DNA of 32,294 nt from Streptomyces sp. Ru72 (GCF_002920635.1 NZ_PQSR01000090.1:1-32294); one strand, 5' to 3'. Positions 22,193 through 30,016 are shown, numbered from the stretch's first letter. The notes: generated from the letters alone by a model not told the origin. Numbers and translations: made by a program.

Positions 22193-23053
22193 ATGCTCAA
22201 GCTGGGCAGGCGAGAATTCGGCGAGCACGAGCCGGTGATCATGGCGATCGTGAACCGGACGCCGGACTCCTTCTACGACCAGGGGGCCACGTTCCGCGAC
22301 GAACCCGCCCTCGCGCGCGTGGAGCGGGCGGTGGCCGAGGGTGCCGCGATCATCGACGTCGGCGGGGTGAAGGCCGGGCCGGGCGAGGAGGTCACGGCCG
22401 AGGAGGAGGCGCGGCGGACGGTCGGTTTCGTCGCGGAGGTGCGGCGGCGTTTCCCGGACGTCGTGATCAGTGTGGACACCTGGCGGCACGAGGTCGGCGA
22501 GGCCGTGTGCGAGGCGGGCGCCGATCTTCTGAACGACGCGTGGGGCGGGGTCGATCCACGGCTCGCCGAGGTGGCGGCACGGTACGGGGTGGGGCTGGTG
22601 TGCACGCACGCCGGGGGCGCGCTGCCGCGGACACGGCCGCACCGGGTGACGTACGACGACGTCATGGCCGACATTCTGAAAGTGACGGTGGGGCTGGCGG
22701 AGCGGGCGGTGGCTCTCGGGGTGCCGCGCGAGTCGGTCCTGATCGACCCCGGCCACGACTTCGGGAAGAACACGCGGCACAGCCTGGAGGCGACGCGGCG
22801 GCTGGACGAGATGGTCGCCACCGGGTGGCCGGTGCTGGTGTCGCTGTCCAACAAGGACTTCGTCGGGGAGACGCTGGACAAGCCGGTGAAGGAACGGGTG
22901 TTGGGGACGCTGGCGACGACGGCGGTGTCGGCGTGGCTGGGGGCGCAGGTGTACCGGGTGCACGAGGTGGCGGAGACGCGGCAGGTGCTGGACATGGTGG
23001 CGTCGATCGCGGGCCACCGGCCCCCGGCGGTGGCCCGCCGGGGCCTGGCCTGA
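22193..23053 (+). CDS. folP2: Dihydropteroate synthase family protein, FolP2 type
   Basis: This 286-residue TIM-barrel protein has DHPS landmarks: MAIVNRTPDSF (17-27), SVDTWRHEV (93-101), LLNDAWGG (112-119), LIDPGHDFGKN (183-192) and VHEVAETRQ. Several active-site loops differ from folate enzymes: DVGGVKAGPG (55-64) replaces the usual ESTRPG loop, and LSNKDF (218-223) replaces SRKS. This is the FolP2 pattern; mycobacterial FolP2 occupies the same neighbourhood. Folate synthesis is therefore doubtful and another pterin or pterin-like substrate is possible. ATG 22193 has GGGAGAGG upstream. Confidence 0.85.
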   Translation: MLKLGRREFGEHEPVIMAIVNRTPDSFYDQGATFRDEPALARVERAVAEGAAIIDVGGVKAGPGEEVTAEEEARRTVGFVAEVRRRFPDVVISVDTWRHEVGEAVCEAGADLLNDAWGGVDPRLAEVAARYGVGLVCTHAGGALPRTRPHRVTYDDVMADILKVTVGLAERAVALGVPRESVLIDPGHDFGKNTRHSLEATRRLDEMVATGWPVLVSLSNKDFVGETLDKPVKERVLGTLATTAVSAWLGAQVYRVHEVAETRQVLDMVASIAGHRPPAVARRGLA

Positions 23054-23356
23054 CGGAGTCTTCCTCGCCCCCGCCGCCCCTACCCGTCCCCTCGGGGGCT
23101 CCGCCCCTTCGACCCCACCAGGGGCTCGTGGGGCTGCTTCCGGTGCCACGCAGACCGGGGACGCGCCTGTGAAGGGGCGCGGGGAACTGAGCGACCAGCC
23201 ACGGACGGGCCGCAGCCGGGCACCGGCCCGAGCCGCCCCCGTCTCGGGCCGACGGCCGAAAAGGGGACCGGGGGCGAAGCCCCCGGTAGCGTCACGCCCG
23301 CACCGGGTGCGTGCCCGGACCCCGGTGGTCCCACCGCCCCGGATCGGGCCCAGCGC
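23054..23356. repeat. Hairpin-rich intergenic module resembling common Streptomyces intergenic repeats
   Basis: These 303 bases hold no supported gene. They contain GGGGGCTCCGCCCC-type arms (about 23094-23108), a GGGGCGCGGGGAACTGAGCG stretch (about 23172-23191) of a kind I recall in many Streptomyces intergenic regions, and a perfect hairpin at 23267-23287. Composition and structure suggest a mobile or recombinogenic intergenic repeat between convergent folP2 and LOG genes. Confidence 0.45.
23267..23287. terminator. Hairpin terminator between folP2 and the LOG gene
   Basis: ACCGGGGGC (23267-23275) and GCCCCCGGT (23279-23287) pair perfectly around a GAA loop, 70 bases beyond the LOG stop. It suits termination of both convergent genes. 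Confidence 0.65.
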
Positions 23357-24115
23357 CTAGCGTCCCGCCTCCTTGGAGACCAGGGCCACCGCCTCGTCCA
23401 CGTCGTCCGTGAGGTGGAACAGGAGCAGGTCCTTCTCCGTGGCCTTGCCCTGGGCCACCAGGGTGTTCTTGAGCCAGTCGACCAGGCCGCCCCAGTACGA
23501 CGTGCCGTACAGCACGATCGGGAAGCGTGTCACCTTCTGGGTCTGGACCAGGGTCAGCGCCTCGAACAGTTCGTCCAGCGTGCCGAGGCCGCCCGGCAGG
23601 ACCACGAACCCCTGCGCGTACTTGACGAACATCATCTTGCGGACGAAGAAGTAGCGGAAGTTCAGGCCGATGTCGACGTAGGGGTTCAGCCCCTGCTCGA
23701 ACGGCAGCTCGATGCCGAGGCCGACCGAGATCCCCTTCGCCTCGCAGGCGCCCTTGTTCGCCGCCTCCATCGCGCCCGGGCCGCCACCGGTGATCACCGC
23801 CCAGCCCGCCTGCACCAGGCCGCGCCCGAGCCGTACGCCCGCGTCGTACTCCGGCGAGTCCACCGGCGTCCGCGCCGAGCCGAACACGCTGATCGCGGGT
23901 GGGAGTTCGGCCAGCGTGCCGAAACCCTCGATGAACTCCGACTGGATGCGCAGAACACGCCACGGGTCCGTGTGGACCCAGTCGGTGGGGGCGCGCTCGT
24001 CCAGCAGCCGCTGGTCCGTCGTGCTCCTCGTCACCTGGCCCCGTCTGCGCAGCACCGGACCGAGCCGCTGCTCATCCGGCGGAATCTTCTTCCCCTCGGG
24101 GTTGCCGGTAGGCAT
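23357..24115 (-). CDS. LOG family protein (nucleoside 5'-monophosphate phosphoribohydrolase)
   Basis: This 252-residue Rossmann-fold protein has the SVFGSARTP start of the domain, TGGGPGAMEAANKGA, and the LOG signature VLPGGLGTLDELFE with upstream RKMMF. LOG enzymes release the free base from cytokinin nucleotides or hydrolyse AMP; many bacterial members are only inferred. The 70-residue N-terminal extension is basic and polar. ATG 24115 follows GGAGGGAG, so the open frame to 24190 is excluded. It is downstream of dapE on the same strand (114-base gap), a pairing also found in mycobacteria. Confidence 0.88.
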   Translation of the reverse strand: MPTGNPEGKKIPPDEQRLGPVLRRRGQVTRSTTDQRLLDERAPTDWVHTDPWRVLRIQSEFIEGFGTLAELPPAISVFGSARTPVDSPEYDAGVRLGRGLVQAGWAVITGGGPGAMEAANKGACEAKGISVGLGIELPFEQGLNPYVDIGLNFRYFFVRKMMFVKYAQGFVVLPGGLGTLDELFEALTLVQTQKVTRFPIVLYGTSYWGGLVDWLKNTLVAQGKATEKDLLLFHLTDDVDEAVALVSKEAGR

Positions 24116-24229
24116 GTGCGCTCCCTCCGCTCGGGGGTGGTTCCACCCCAGCGTAGATCCGCGCGGGTTACGGCGGGGGGACGTGCGCATGTCCGGCTCG
24201 GACGGCCGTCCCCCGCGTCCGGCGGCAGG

Positions 24230-25309
24230 TCAGGACGTCAGCCAGGCCCGCAGGCGCTCCTCCGCCGTGAGGATCTTCGCCGTCTCCACCCGCTCGTCCC
24301 GCTTGTGCGCCAAGAGCGGGTTGCCGGGACCGTAGTTGACCGCGGGCACGCCGAGCGCGCTGAAGCGGGCGACGTCCGTCCAGCCGTACTTGGGCATCGG
24401 GGTGCCGCCGACCGCCCCGATGAACGCCGCCGCGGCCGGGTGCGACAGCCCGGGCAGGGCGCCGCCGCTGTGGTCGACCACCCGGAAGTCCTCGACGCCG
24501 CAGTCCGCGAACACCTCACGGACGTGCGCGACCGCCTCCTCCTCGCTGCGGTCCGGCGCGTATCGGAAGTTGACCGTCACGACGCATTCGTCGGGGATCA
24601 CGTTTCCGGCCACCCCGCCGGTGATGCCGACCGCGTTCAGGCCCTCCCGGTACTCCAGTCCGTCGATGACCGGGCGGCGCGGTTCGTACGCGGCCAGGCG
24701 GGCCAGGATCGGGGCCGCCGCGTGGATCGCGTTCGAGCCCATCCAGGCGCGGGCCGAGTGGGCCCGCTCGCCCCTGGTCCTCAGCTCGACGCGCAGCGTG
24801 CCCTGGCAGCCGCCCTCCACCTGGCCGTCGGAGGGTTCGAGCAGCACCGCGAAGTCGCCCGCCAGCCACTCCGGGTGGGTTTCGGACACATGCTTCAGAC
24901 CGTTCAGGTGCGCGTCGACCTCTTCGTTGTCGTAGAAGACGAACGTCAGGTCGCGGTTGGGCGCGGGGACCGTCGCCGCGATGCGGAGCTGAACGGCGAC
25001 GCCCGACTTCATGTCGCAGGTGCCGCAGCCCCACAGGACGCCTTCCGCGTCCAGACGGGAGGGCACGTTGTCCGCGATCGGGACCGTGTCGATGTGGCCC
25101 GCCAGGATGACGCGCTCGGGCCGCCCCAGGTCCGTACGGGCCACCACGTTGTTGCCGTACCGGTCGACCGTCAGGTGCGGCAGGGCGCGCAGAGCCGCCT
25201 CGACGGCGTCCGCGAGGGGCTTCTCGGTGCCGCTCTCGGAGGGGAAGTCGACGAGCCGCGCGGTGAGCCGTGCGGCGTCCAGCGTGAGGTCAAGCGGGGT
25301 ATCGGCCAT
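24230..25309 (-). CDS. dapE: Succinyl-diaminopimelate desuccinylase
   Basis: This 359-residue M20-family metallopeptidase has the metal-binding motifs LAGHIDTVP, GCGTCDMKSG and FYDNEEVDAHLNGL (catalytic and metal Glu pair), a dimerisation domain (about 165-275) and the C-terminal metal His in LLAHKRDER. It removes succinate from N-succinyl-LL-diaminopimelate in lysine and peptidoglycan-precursor synthesis. The succinylase route is confirmed by dapC at 27268. ATG 25309 gives the family length. A divergent lysozyme-like gene starts 97 bases away. Confidence 0.92.
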   Translation of the reverse strand: MADTPLDLTLDAARLTARLVDFPSESGTEKPLADAVEAALRALPHLTVDRYGNNVVARTDLGRPERVILAGHIDTVPIADNVPSRLDAEGVLWGCGTCDMKSGVAVQLRIAATVPAPNRDLTFVFYDNEEVDAHLNGLKHVSETHPEWLAGDFAVLLEPSDGQVEGGCQGTLRVELRTRGERAHSARAWMGSNAIHAAAPILARLAAYEPRRPVIDGLEYREGLNAVGITGGVAGNVIPDECVVTVNFRYAPDRSEEEAVAHVREVFADCGVEDFRVVDHSGGALPGLSHPAAAAFIGAVGGTPMPKYGWTDVARFSALGVPAVNYGPGNPLLAHKRDERVETAKILTAEERLRAWLTS

Positions 25310-25392
25310 GTCATCGACCCTAGCGCGCCGGACCGCGCGCGCCCGCCACAGGAGTTGTCCACAGCACCGGGCAACCCGCCGTTCACCTCCAG

Positions 25393-25405
25393 TACCTTGT
25401 ACGGC
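25393..25405 (+). promoter_or_regulatory. Candidate -10 box for a leaderless transcript
   Basis: TACCTT (25393-25398) ends seven bases before GTG 25406. No ribosome site is present and no good -35 was seen. Confidence 0.35.
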
Positions 25406-26365
25406 GTGTCAGAGCCGTCCCCCACCCCTGTCCGACGTGGCCGTCTCCTCCGTTTCGGGGCTGCCTTCGTGGTCCTGCTCGCCGTCGCGGGCTATCTCGT
25501 CGTGCAGTACCTCACCGGTTCGGCAGCGCCGAGATGCCTGGTCGTCTCCGGAAAGGACGACGGTGCCTCGTACGAGTTCACTCCGGAGCAGGCGGTGAAC
25601 GCGGCGACGATCGCCGCCGTCGGCACCACCCGAGGCATGCCGGAACGCGCGGTGACCATCGCGCTCGCGACCGCCCTGCAGGAGTCCGGCCTGCGCAACA
25701 TAGAGCACGGCGACCGGGATTCGCTCGGCCTGTTCCAGCAGCGCCCGTCGCAGGGCTGGGGCACCAGGAAGCAGATCATGGACCCGACGTACGCGGCGGG
25801 CGAGTTCTACGAGCACCTGGCCAAGGTGCCGGACTACACGAGTCTTCCGCTGACGGTCGCCGCGCAGCGGGTGCAGCGCAGCGGCTATCCGGAGGCGTAC
25901 GCGAAGCACGAACCGGACGCCGTGCTGCTCGCCGCCGCGCTGACCGGCCGCGCGGCGGGCACGCTGACCTGCCAGGGCCGCCCCGCGCCGACGGCGACCG
26001 GGGGCCCCGACGCGGTGCGGGCCGCGCTGGTACGGGACTTCGGGCGCGACATGCTCCAGACGGCCGGCGCGGAGGTGGTCCCCCGGCGCCCGTCGCCGTC
26101 CCCCACGGCCACTCCGCAGCGGGCCGCCGACGACGCGGTGACGATCCCGGTGCCCAAGAGGTCCACCGCTTCGGGGACCGTCCGTGAGCGCGGCTGGGAG
26201 CTGGCGCACTGGGCCGTGGCCAACTCCACGGCGCTGCACATCTCACGCGTCTCCTTCGCGGGCCGCGAGTGGTCGCGCGGAGGCTTCGCCGGCGAATGGC
26301 GTACGACCGGCTCCGGCGACGGGGAGGCGTCGGCCACCGAAGTCCGTATCGTCACCGGCGGATAG
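25406..26365 (+). CDS. Membrane-anchored protein with lysozyme-like (transglycosylase-type) domain
   Basis: This 319-residue protein has a short cytosolic start, one membrane span (about 17-36) and an extracytoplasmic domain. The stretch ALATALQESGLRNIEHGDRDSLGLFQQRPSQGWGT (88-120; Glu93) has the E-S-x-n-S-x-G-L-x-Q layout of lysozyme-like/SLT domains, followed by DPTYAAGEFYEHL. A Pro-rich linker and a second small domain (about 255-319) complete it. Peptidoglycan cleavage is inferred, with the outside location and nearby dap genes in support. It starts at GTG 25406 without a ribosome site; an in-frame TTG 25397 is possible. Some databases may label relatives misleadingly. Confidence 0.75.
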   Translation: MSEPSPTPVRRGRLLRFGAAFVVLLAVAGYLVVQYLTGSAAPRCLVVSGKDDGASYEFTPEQAVNAATIAAVGTTRGMPERAVTIALATALQESGLRNIEHGDRDSLGLFQQRPSQGWGTRKQIMDPTYAAGEFYEHLAKVPDYTSLPLTVAAQRVQRSGYPEAYAKHEPDAVLLAAALTGRAAGTLTCQGRPAPTATGGPDAVRAALVRDFGRDMLQTAGAEVVPRRPSPSPTATPQRAADDAVTIPVPKRSTASGTVRERGWELAHWAVANSTALHISRVSFAGREWSRGGFAGEWRTTGSGDGEASATEVRIVTGG

Positions 26366-26407
26366 TCCGGGCAGCAGTACGAGTTCTCACTCCTGCGGGT
26401 AATGCAC

Positions 26408-26440
26408 GGCGCGCCTCGTCGACGGGGCGCGCACCTTTTT
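26408..26440 (+). terminator. Intrinsic terminator with T-run
   Basis: GCGCGCC (26409-26415) pairs with GGCGCGC (26426-26432), followed by ACC and TTTTT (26436-26440). It lies 43 bases after the lysozyme-like gene stop and is one of few in this window with a T-run. Confidence 0.75.
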
Positions 26441-26520
26441 GCGCGGCCTTCGGCGTATACCGGAGCTCCTTGCGAACAAAGGGCTGTAAGGATTCGGCAG
26501 CCTTTCCGGCCGGTTGCCGT

Positions 26521-26548
26521 TTGCCCGATTTCATCCCCACCTGATAAT
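26521..26548 (+). promoter_or_regulatory. Candidate promoter of the secreted Ala-rich protein gene
   Basis: TTGCCC (26521-26526) and GATAAT (26543-26548) are 16 bases apart in an AT-rich stretch. A leader of about 150 bases would precede ATG 26706. The remaining bases 26366-26705 hold only the terminator above and no gene. Confidence 0.5.
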
Positions 26549-26705
26549 GCGACGCATTGCCAACTCTTTACATTGGCCCACCGCAACCTTCGCGGGCTTC
26601 GAGCGGTAGTCACTGCGTCCGAGCCCGGAACGATGAACAGCCGAATCGGCCGAACTCCCGGGCGTAGCCGAACACTTCACCGTTCTCTCCCGTCTAAGGA
26701 GCATC

Positions 26706-27140
26706 ATGTCCCTCCCCCTGACCCACCGGATCGCCCGTGCCGCGCTGCTGATCGCGGCGGGAGCGGCGCCCGTGGTCGGTGCGGCCGGCTCCGCCAGCGC
26801 GGCGACGACCGATCTGCCGGCCACCCCGAACCTCGGTGGGCTGACCGCCCTGGACACCGCGCAGGTCGGCACCACCCTCGACGGCGCGGCCCAGAAGGCC
26901 GACGGCGCGGCGCAGCAGGTCACCGGGGTCGCGGGCGACACCGGCAGCCACGCGGTCAAGGCCGGAAGCCAGGCGGCCAGGAAGGCGGTGCCGGCGGTGA
27001 GCCGGACCGGCGGGAAGGTCGTCGGGACGGCGGCGCCGGTCGCGCAGAAGGTGGCCGGGGACGCGGCGGGGCAGGCCGGCGGGCTGCTCGGGGGCGCGAC
27101 CAAGGGCGGGCTGCCGAAGGGGCTGCCGCTGGGCGGCTGA
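26706..27140 (+). CDS. Secreted Ala/Gly-rich small protein, function unknown
   Basis: This 144-residue protein has a Sec-type signal peptide (MSLPLTHRIARAALLIAAGAA ... GSASAA, cleavage near residue 33). The mature part is low-complexity, Ala/Gly/Lys/Val-rich, with repeated patterns such as QKADGAAQQVTGVAGDTG and KAVPAVSRTGGKVVGTAAPVAQKVAGDAAG that suggest amphipathic helices. There is no cysteine and no enzyme motif. The clear AAGGAG site before ATG 26706 and the strong leader promoter suggest good expression. I recall similar short secreted proteins in other Streptomyces without function. Confidence 0.7.
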   Translation: MSLPLTHRIARAALLIAAGAAPVVGAAGSASAATTDLPATPNLGGLTALDTAQVGTTLDGAAQKADGAAQQVTGVAGDTGSHAVKAGSQAARKAVPAVSRTGGKVVGTAAPVAQKVAGDAAGQAGGLLGGATKGGLPKGLPLGG

Positions 27141-27158
27141 CACCGCCTTCCCCTAGCG

Positions 27159-27192
27159 CGGAGGGTCCAGGGAAGCTTCCCTGGACCCTCCG
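27159..27192. terminator. Perfect 34-base palindrome, bidirectional terminator
   Basis: Arms of 17 bases (27159-27175 and 27176-27192) are exact reverse complements, centred on AAGCTT. It lies between the convergent secreted-protein and dapC genes. Confidence 0.75.
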
Positions 27193-27267
27193 TCTGTTGC
27201 AGCGGACCTCGGCGGACCGTGCCCGGTGGCGCACCGCGGCTGACAGCCGCCTGGAGAGCAGCCGTCG

Positions 27268-28362
27268 TCAGCCGAGGCGCTCCACCGCTGCTGCCACCCT
27301 CTCGTCCGTCGCCGTCAGGGCGACCCGTACGAACTTCTCGCCCGCCTCGCCGTAGAAGTCGCCCGGTGCCACCAGGATGCCCAGGTCGGCCAGGTGGGCC
27401 ACCGTCTGCCAGCAGGACTCGTCCCGGGTCGCCCACAGGTACAGACTCGCCTCGCTGTGCTCGATCCGGAGGCCGTGCTTCAGCAGGGCGGCGCGCAGGG
27501 CCGTGCGCCGGGCCGCGTACCGCTCGCGCTGTTCGCGGACGTGCGTGTCGTCGCCCAGCGCGGCCACGACGGCGGCCTGTGTGGGCGCCGACGTCATCAT
27601 GCCGCCGTGCTTGCGGATCTCCAGGAGCGGGCCGAGGACCGCGGGGTCACCGGCGAGGAAGGCCGCGCGGTAGCCCGCCAGGTTCGAGCGCTTGGACAGG
27701 GAGTGGACCGACACGATGCCGTCGTACGAGCCGCCGTTCACGTCCGGGTGGAGGACGGAGACGGGGTCGGCCTCCCAGCCCAGCTCGATGTAGCACTCGT
27801 CGGAGAACAGCAGTACGCCGTGCTCGCGGGCCCAGGCGACGATCCTCGTCAGTTCCTCCTTGCCCAGCACCTTGCCCGTCGGGTTCGACGGGGAGTTGAG
27901 CCAGAGCAGCTTGAGGTTCGCGGGGTCCAGCTCCGTCGGGTCGTCGTAGGCCAGGTAGTCCGCGCGGGCCAGGCGGGCGCCGACCTCGTACGTCGGGTAG
28001 GCCAGCCGCGGGTAGGCGACCTTGTCCCCGGGACCGAGGCCCAGCTGGGTCGGGAGCCAGGCCACGAGCTCCTTGGAGCCGACGACCGGCAGGACATGGC
28101 GGTGGGTGACGTCGCGGGCGCCGAGGCGGCGCTCCACCCAGCCCGTGATCGCGTCCCGCAGCTCGGGCGTGCCCCAGACGGTCGGGTAGCCCGGGGAGTC
28201 CGCCGCCGCCACCAGCGCCTTCTGGATCAGCTCGGGCACCGGGTCGACCGGGGTGCCGACGGACAGGTCGACGATGCCGTCCGGGTGCGCGGCGGCCGTC
28301 TTCTTGTACGGCTCGAGCTTGTCCCAGGGGAACGTCGGAAGGCGGTCGGAGACTGCGGACAC
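27268..28362 (-). CDS. dapC: N-succinyldiaminopimelate aminotransferase
   Basis: This 364-residue class I/II PLP aminotransferase has LPTFPWDKLEPYKK at its start, SPGYPTVWGTPELRDAI, NSPSNPTGKVLG, the Asp of LLFSDECYIELGW, the PLP lysine in SLSKRSNLAGYR, and the carboxylate-binding Arg in VRVALT. It transfers the amino group from glutamate to N-succinyl-2-amino-6-ketopimelate, the step before DapE. GTG 28362 is chosen because the conserved SDRLPTFPWDKL follows at once; the ribosome site is weak. It lies downstream of ferredoxin on the same strand, as in mycobacteria. Confidence 0.92.
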   Translation of the reverse strand: MSAVSDRLPTFPWDKLEPYKKTAAAHPDGIVDLSVGTPVDPVPELIQKALVAAADSPGYPTVWGTPELRDAITGWVERRLGARDVTHRHVLPVVGSKELVAWLPTQLGLGPGDKVAYPRLAYPTYEVGARLARADYLAYDDPTELDPANLKLLWLNSPSNPTGKVLGKEELTRIVAWAREHGVLLFSDECYIELGWEADPVSVLHPDVNGGSYDGIVSVHSLSKRSNLAGYRAAFLAGDPAVLGPLLEIRKHGGMMTSAPTQAAVVAALGDDTHVREQRERYAARRTALRAALLKHGLRIEHSEASLYLWATRDESCWQTVAHLADLGILVAPGDFYGEAGEKFVRVALTATDERVAAAVERLG

Positions 28363-28425
28363 GGGGATCGGCTCACTTTCTGCTACGACGGGCGCCCTCT
28401 GCGAGCGCAGGGACGCCAAACGCCT

Positions 28426-28464
28426 CGGTCCCGTGCGTCGCCCGGCGGGCACCGCACGGGACCG
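28426..28464 (-). terminator. Hairpin between ferredoxin and dapC
   Basis: A perfect 12-base-pair stem (28426-28437 with 28453-28464) lies 24 bases after the ferredoxin stop and 64 bases before the dapC start. It may end the ferredoxin transcript or set lower dapC expression. Confidence 0.6.
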
Positions 28465-28487
28465 GAACAATTTGGCCTCCGGGCCGC

Positions 28488-28808
28488 TTACTGGTTCATC
28501 GGGGGCAGCGCCGCGATGAAGGGGTGGTCGCGCTCGATCAGCCCCAGCTTGCTGGCGCCACCGGGCGAGCCGAGCTCGTCGAAGAACTCGACGTTCGCCT
28601 TGTAGTAGTCCTTCCACTCCTCGGGAGTGTCGTCCTCGTAGAAGATCGCCTCGACCGGGCAGACCGGTTCACAGGCCCCACAGTCGACGCATTCGTCCGG
28701 GTGGATGTACAAGGACCGCTGGCCCTCGTAGATGCAGTCGACCGGGCACTCCTCGATGCACGCCTTGTCCTTGACGTCGACACAAGGCTCTGCGATGACG
28801 TAGGTCAC
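28488..28808 (-). CDS. fdxA: 7Fe-type ferredoxin
   Basis: This 106-residue protein starts TYVIAEPCVDVKDKACIEECPVDCIYEG. The first cluster motif has the expanded C-x7-C spacing of the 3Fe-4S site (Cys9 and Cys17, then ECPVDC), followed by CVDCGACEPVCPVEA for the 4Fe-4S cluster and a C-terminal extension. It is the actinobacterial FdxA/FdxC type, an electron donor to P450s and other oxidoreductases. GTG 28808 follows GAGGAGG. It is divergent from the acetyltransferase gene. Confidence 0.93.
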   Translation of the reverse strand: MTYVIAEPCVDVKDKACIEECPVDCIYEGQRSLYIHPDECVDCGACEPVCPVEAIFYEDDTPEEWKDYYKANVEFFDELGSPGGASKLGLIERDHPFIAALPPMNQ

Positions 28809-28948
28809 GCTGTCGTTCCTCCTCGATAGGGCGCTGGCGGGCCTCCTCAGGCTCCGCCGCCTGGCGCGCGGGAGCGCGGCGTCGTCGATGCCCGCACCTA
28901 GTATCTCCGTTCCGGGGCACGATCCGAACAGGAGGGGTGAACCGACCT

Positions 28949-30016
28949 GTGGAAATCTCTGCGGGCGGACGGCTCGAGATCCGCATAACCGCTGCTGACG
29001 TGGGAAAACGCGTCTCCGTCCGGCGGTGGAACGAACATGCCGCCGAGGGTGAGAAGTTCACCGACACGGTCGGAGTTCTCACATCATGGGATCAAGGTGT
29101 GCTGCTGATCACACGGCGGGACGGCCAGAGCGTCCGGATCGCGGAATCGTCGCTGGTCGCGGGCAAGGTGGTCCCCGCGGCTCCGGCGCGCCGCAGGGGC
29201 CCCGCCGCCTCCTACGAGGAGCTCGTGCGGATCGCCGCCCGGGCCTGGCAGCCGGTGGAGCGGGAGCGGCTCGGTGAGTGGGAGCTGCGCGCATCCTCCG
29301 GATTCACGCGCCGGGCCAACTCGGTGCTGCCCCTCGGCGACCCCGGGCTGCCGCTGGACGAGGCACTGACGGCCGTCCGGCGCTGGTACACGGCCCGTGG
29401 CCTGCCCGCCTACATACAGCCGGCGACCGGAGCGGAGGGCACGCAGGAGCTGCTGTGCGCGGAGCTCGAAGCGCGCGGCTGGACGCGTGAGGTGACCGCC
29501 GAGCTGTGGACGGGTTCCCTGGCGCCCCTCGCGGACCGCGAGGCGCCCGAGGTGGAGCTGTCCCGCACGGCCGACGCGGCGTGGCTCGGCCGCTACCAGC
29601 GCAAGGGGCTGAGCGAGGTGGCCCTGAAGGTTCTGGGAGGGGGGTCCCCCCGCTCGAGCGAAGTCGAGACTGGGGGAGGAGCCGAGAGTGGGCGAGGCCC
29701 CTCGGTGTGGTTCGCGACGGTGCCGGGAGCTCAGGGCACCCCTCCGGCGGCGATCGGGCGGTGCGTGGTGGACGGGCGGTGGGCCGGTTTCGCGGCGGTC
29801 GAGGTCGACCGGGAGCAGCGCCGGCGTGGCCTGGCCACCGCGGTGATGGCGGCGCTGGCCCGGCAGGCCCTGGACGAGGGCGCCTCGGCGGCCTGGCTCC
29901 AGGTGGAGAAGGACAACGAGGGTGCGCGGGCCCTGTACGCGGGACTGGGTTTCGGGGCGCATCATGCATATCACCACTACCGGGAGCCGGAGGGCTCCCG
30001 CGGACCGGTGGCGTGA
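28949..30016 (+). CDS. GNAT family N-acetyltransferase with N-terminal small-barrel module
   Basis: This protein of 355 residues has an N-terminal segment (about 1-80) with strands RLEIRITAADVGKRVSVRRW and GVLLITRRDGQSVRI, like a small SH3/Sm-type barrel. The GNAT domain follows, with acetyl-CoA signature VEVDREQRRRGLATAVMAAL and a final NEGARALYAGLGF. The acceptor is unknown. GTG 28949 is preferred over GTG 28937, which overlaps the AGGAGGGG ribosome site. Residues about 231-244 (GGGSPRSSEVETGG) are encoded by a dispersed palindromic repeat, an in-frame insertion between the two halves. The stop overlaps the start of the next gene. Confidence 0.85.
   Translation: MEISAGGRLEIRITAADVGKRVSVRRWNEHAAEGEKFTDTVGVLTSWDQGVLLITRRDGQSVRIAESSLVAGKVVPAAPARRRGPAASYEELVRIAARAWQPVERERLGEWELRASSGFTRRANSVLPLGDPGLPLDEALTAVRRWYTARGLPAYIQPATGAEGTQELLCAELEARGWTREVTAELWTGSLAPLADREAPEVELSRTADAAWLGRYQRKGLSEVALKVLGGGSPRSSEVETGGGAESGRGPSVWFATVPGAQGTPPAAIGRCVVDGRWAGFAAVEVDREQRRRGLATAVMAALARQALDEGASAAWLQVEKDNEGARALYAGLGFGAHHAYHHYREPEGSRGPVA
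29640..29679 (-). repeat. Short palindromic dispersed repeat, copy B (in coding sequence)
   Basis: Read on the minus strand it begins CCTCCCCCAG, contains CTCGACTTCGCTCGAG and ends GGGGGGACCCCC, matching copy A (6438-6480) apart from a three-base length difference and a few changes. It adds about 14 residues to the acetyltransferase without frame disruption. Confidence 0.75.

Noticed and set aside
23414..25405. Plus-strand open frame running through the LOG and dapE genes into the lysozyme-like gene
   Set aside because: It is antisense to two clear genes. Only the part from GTG 25406 shows protein-like features.
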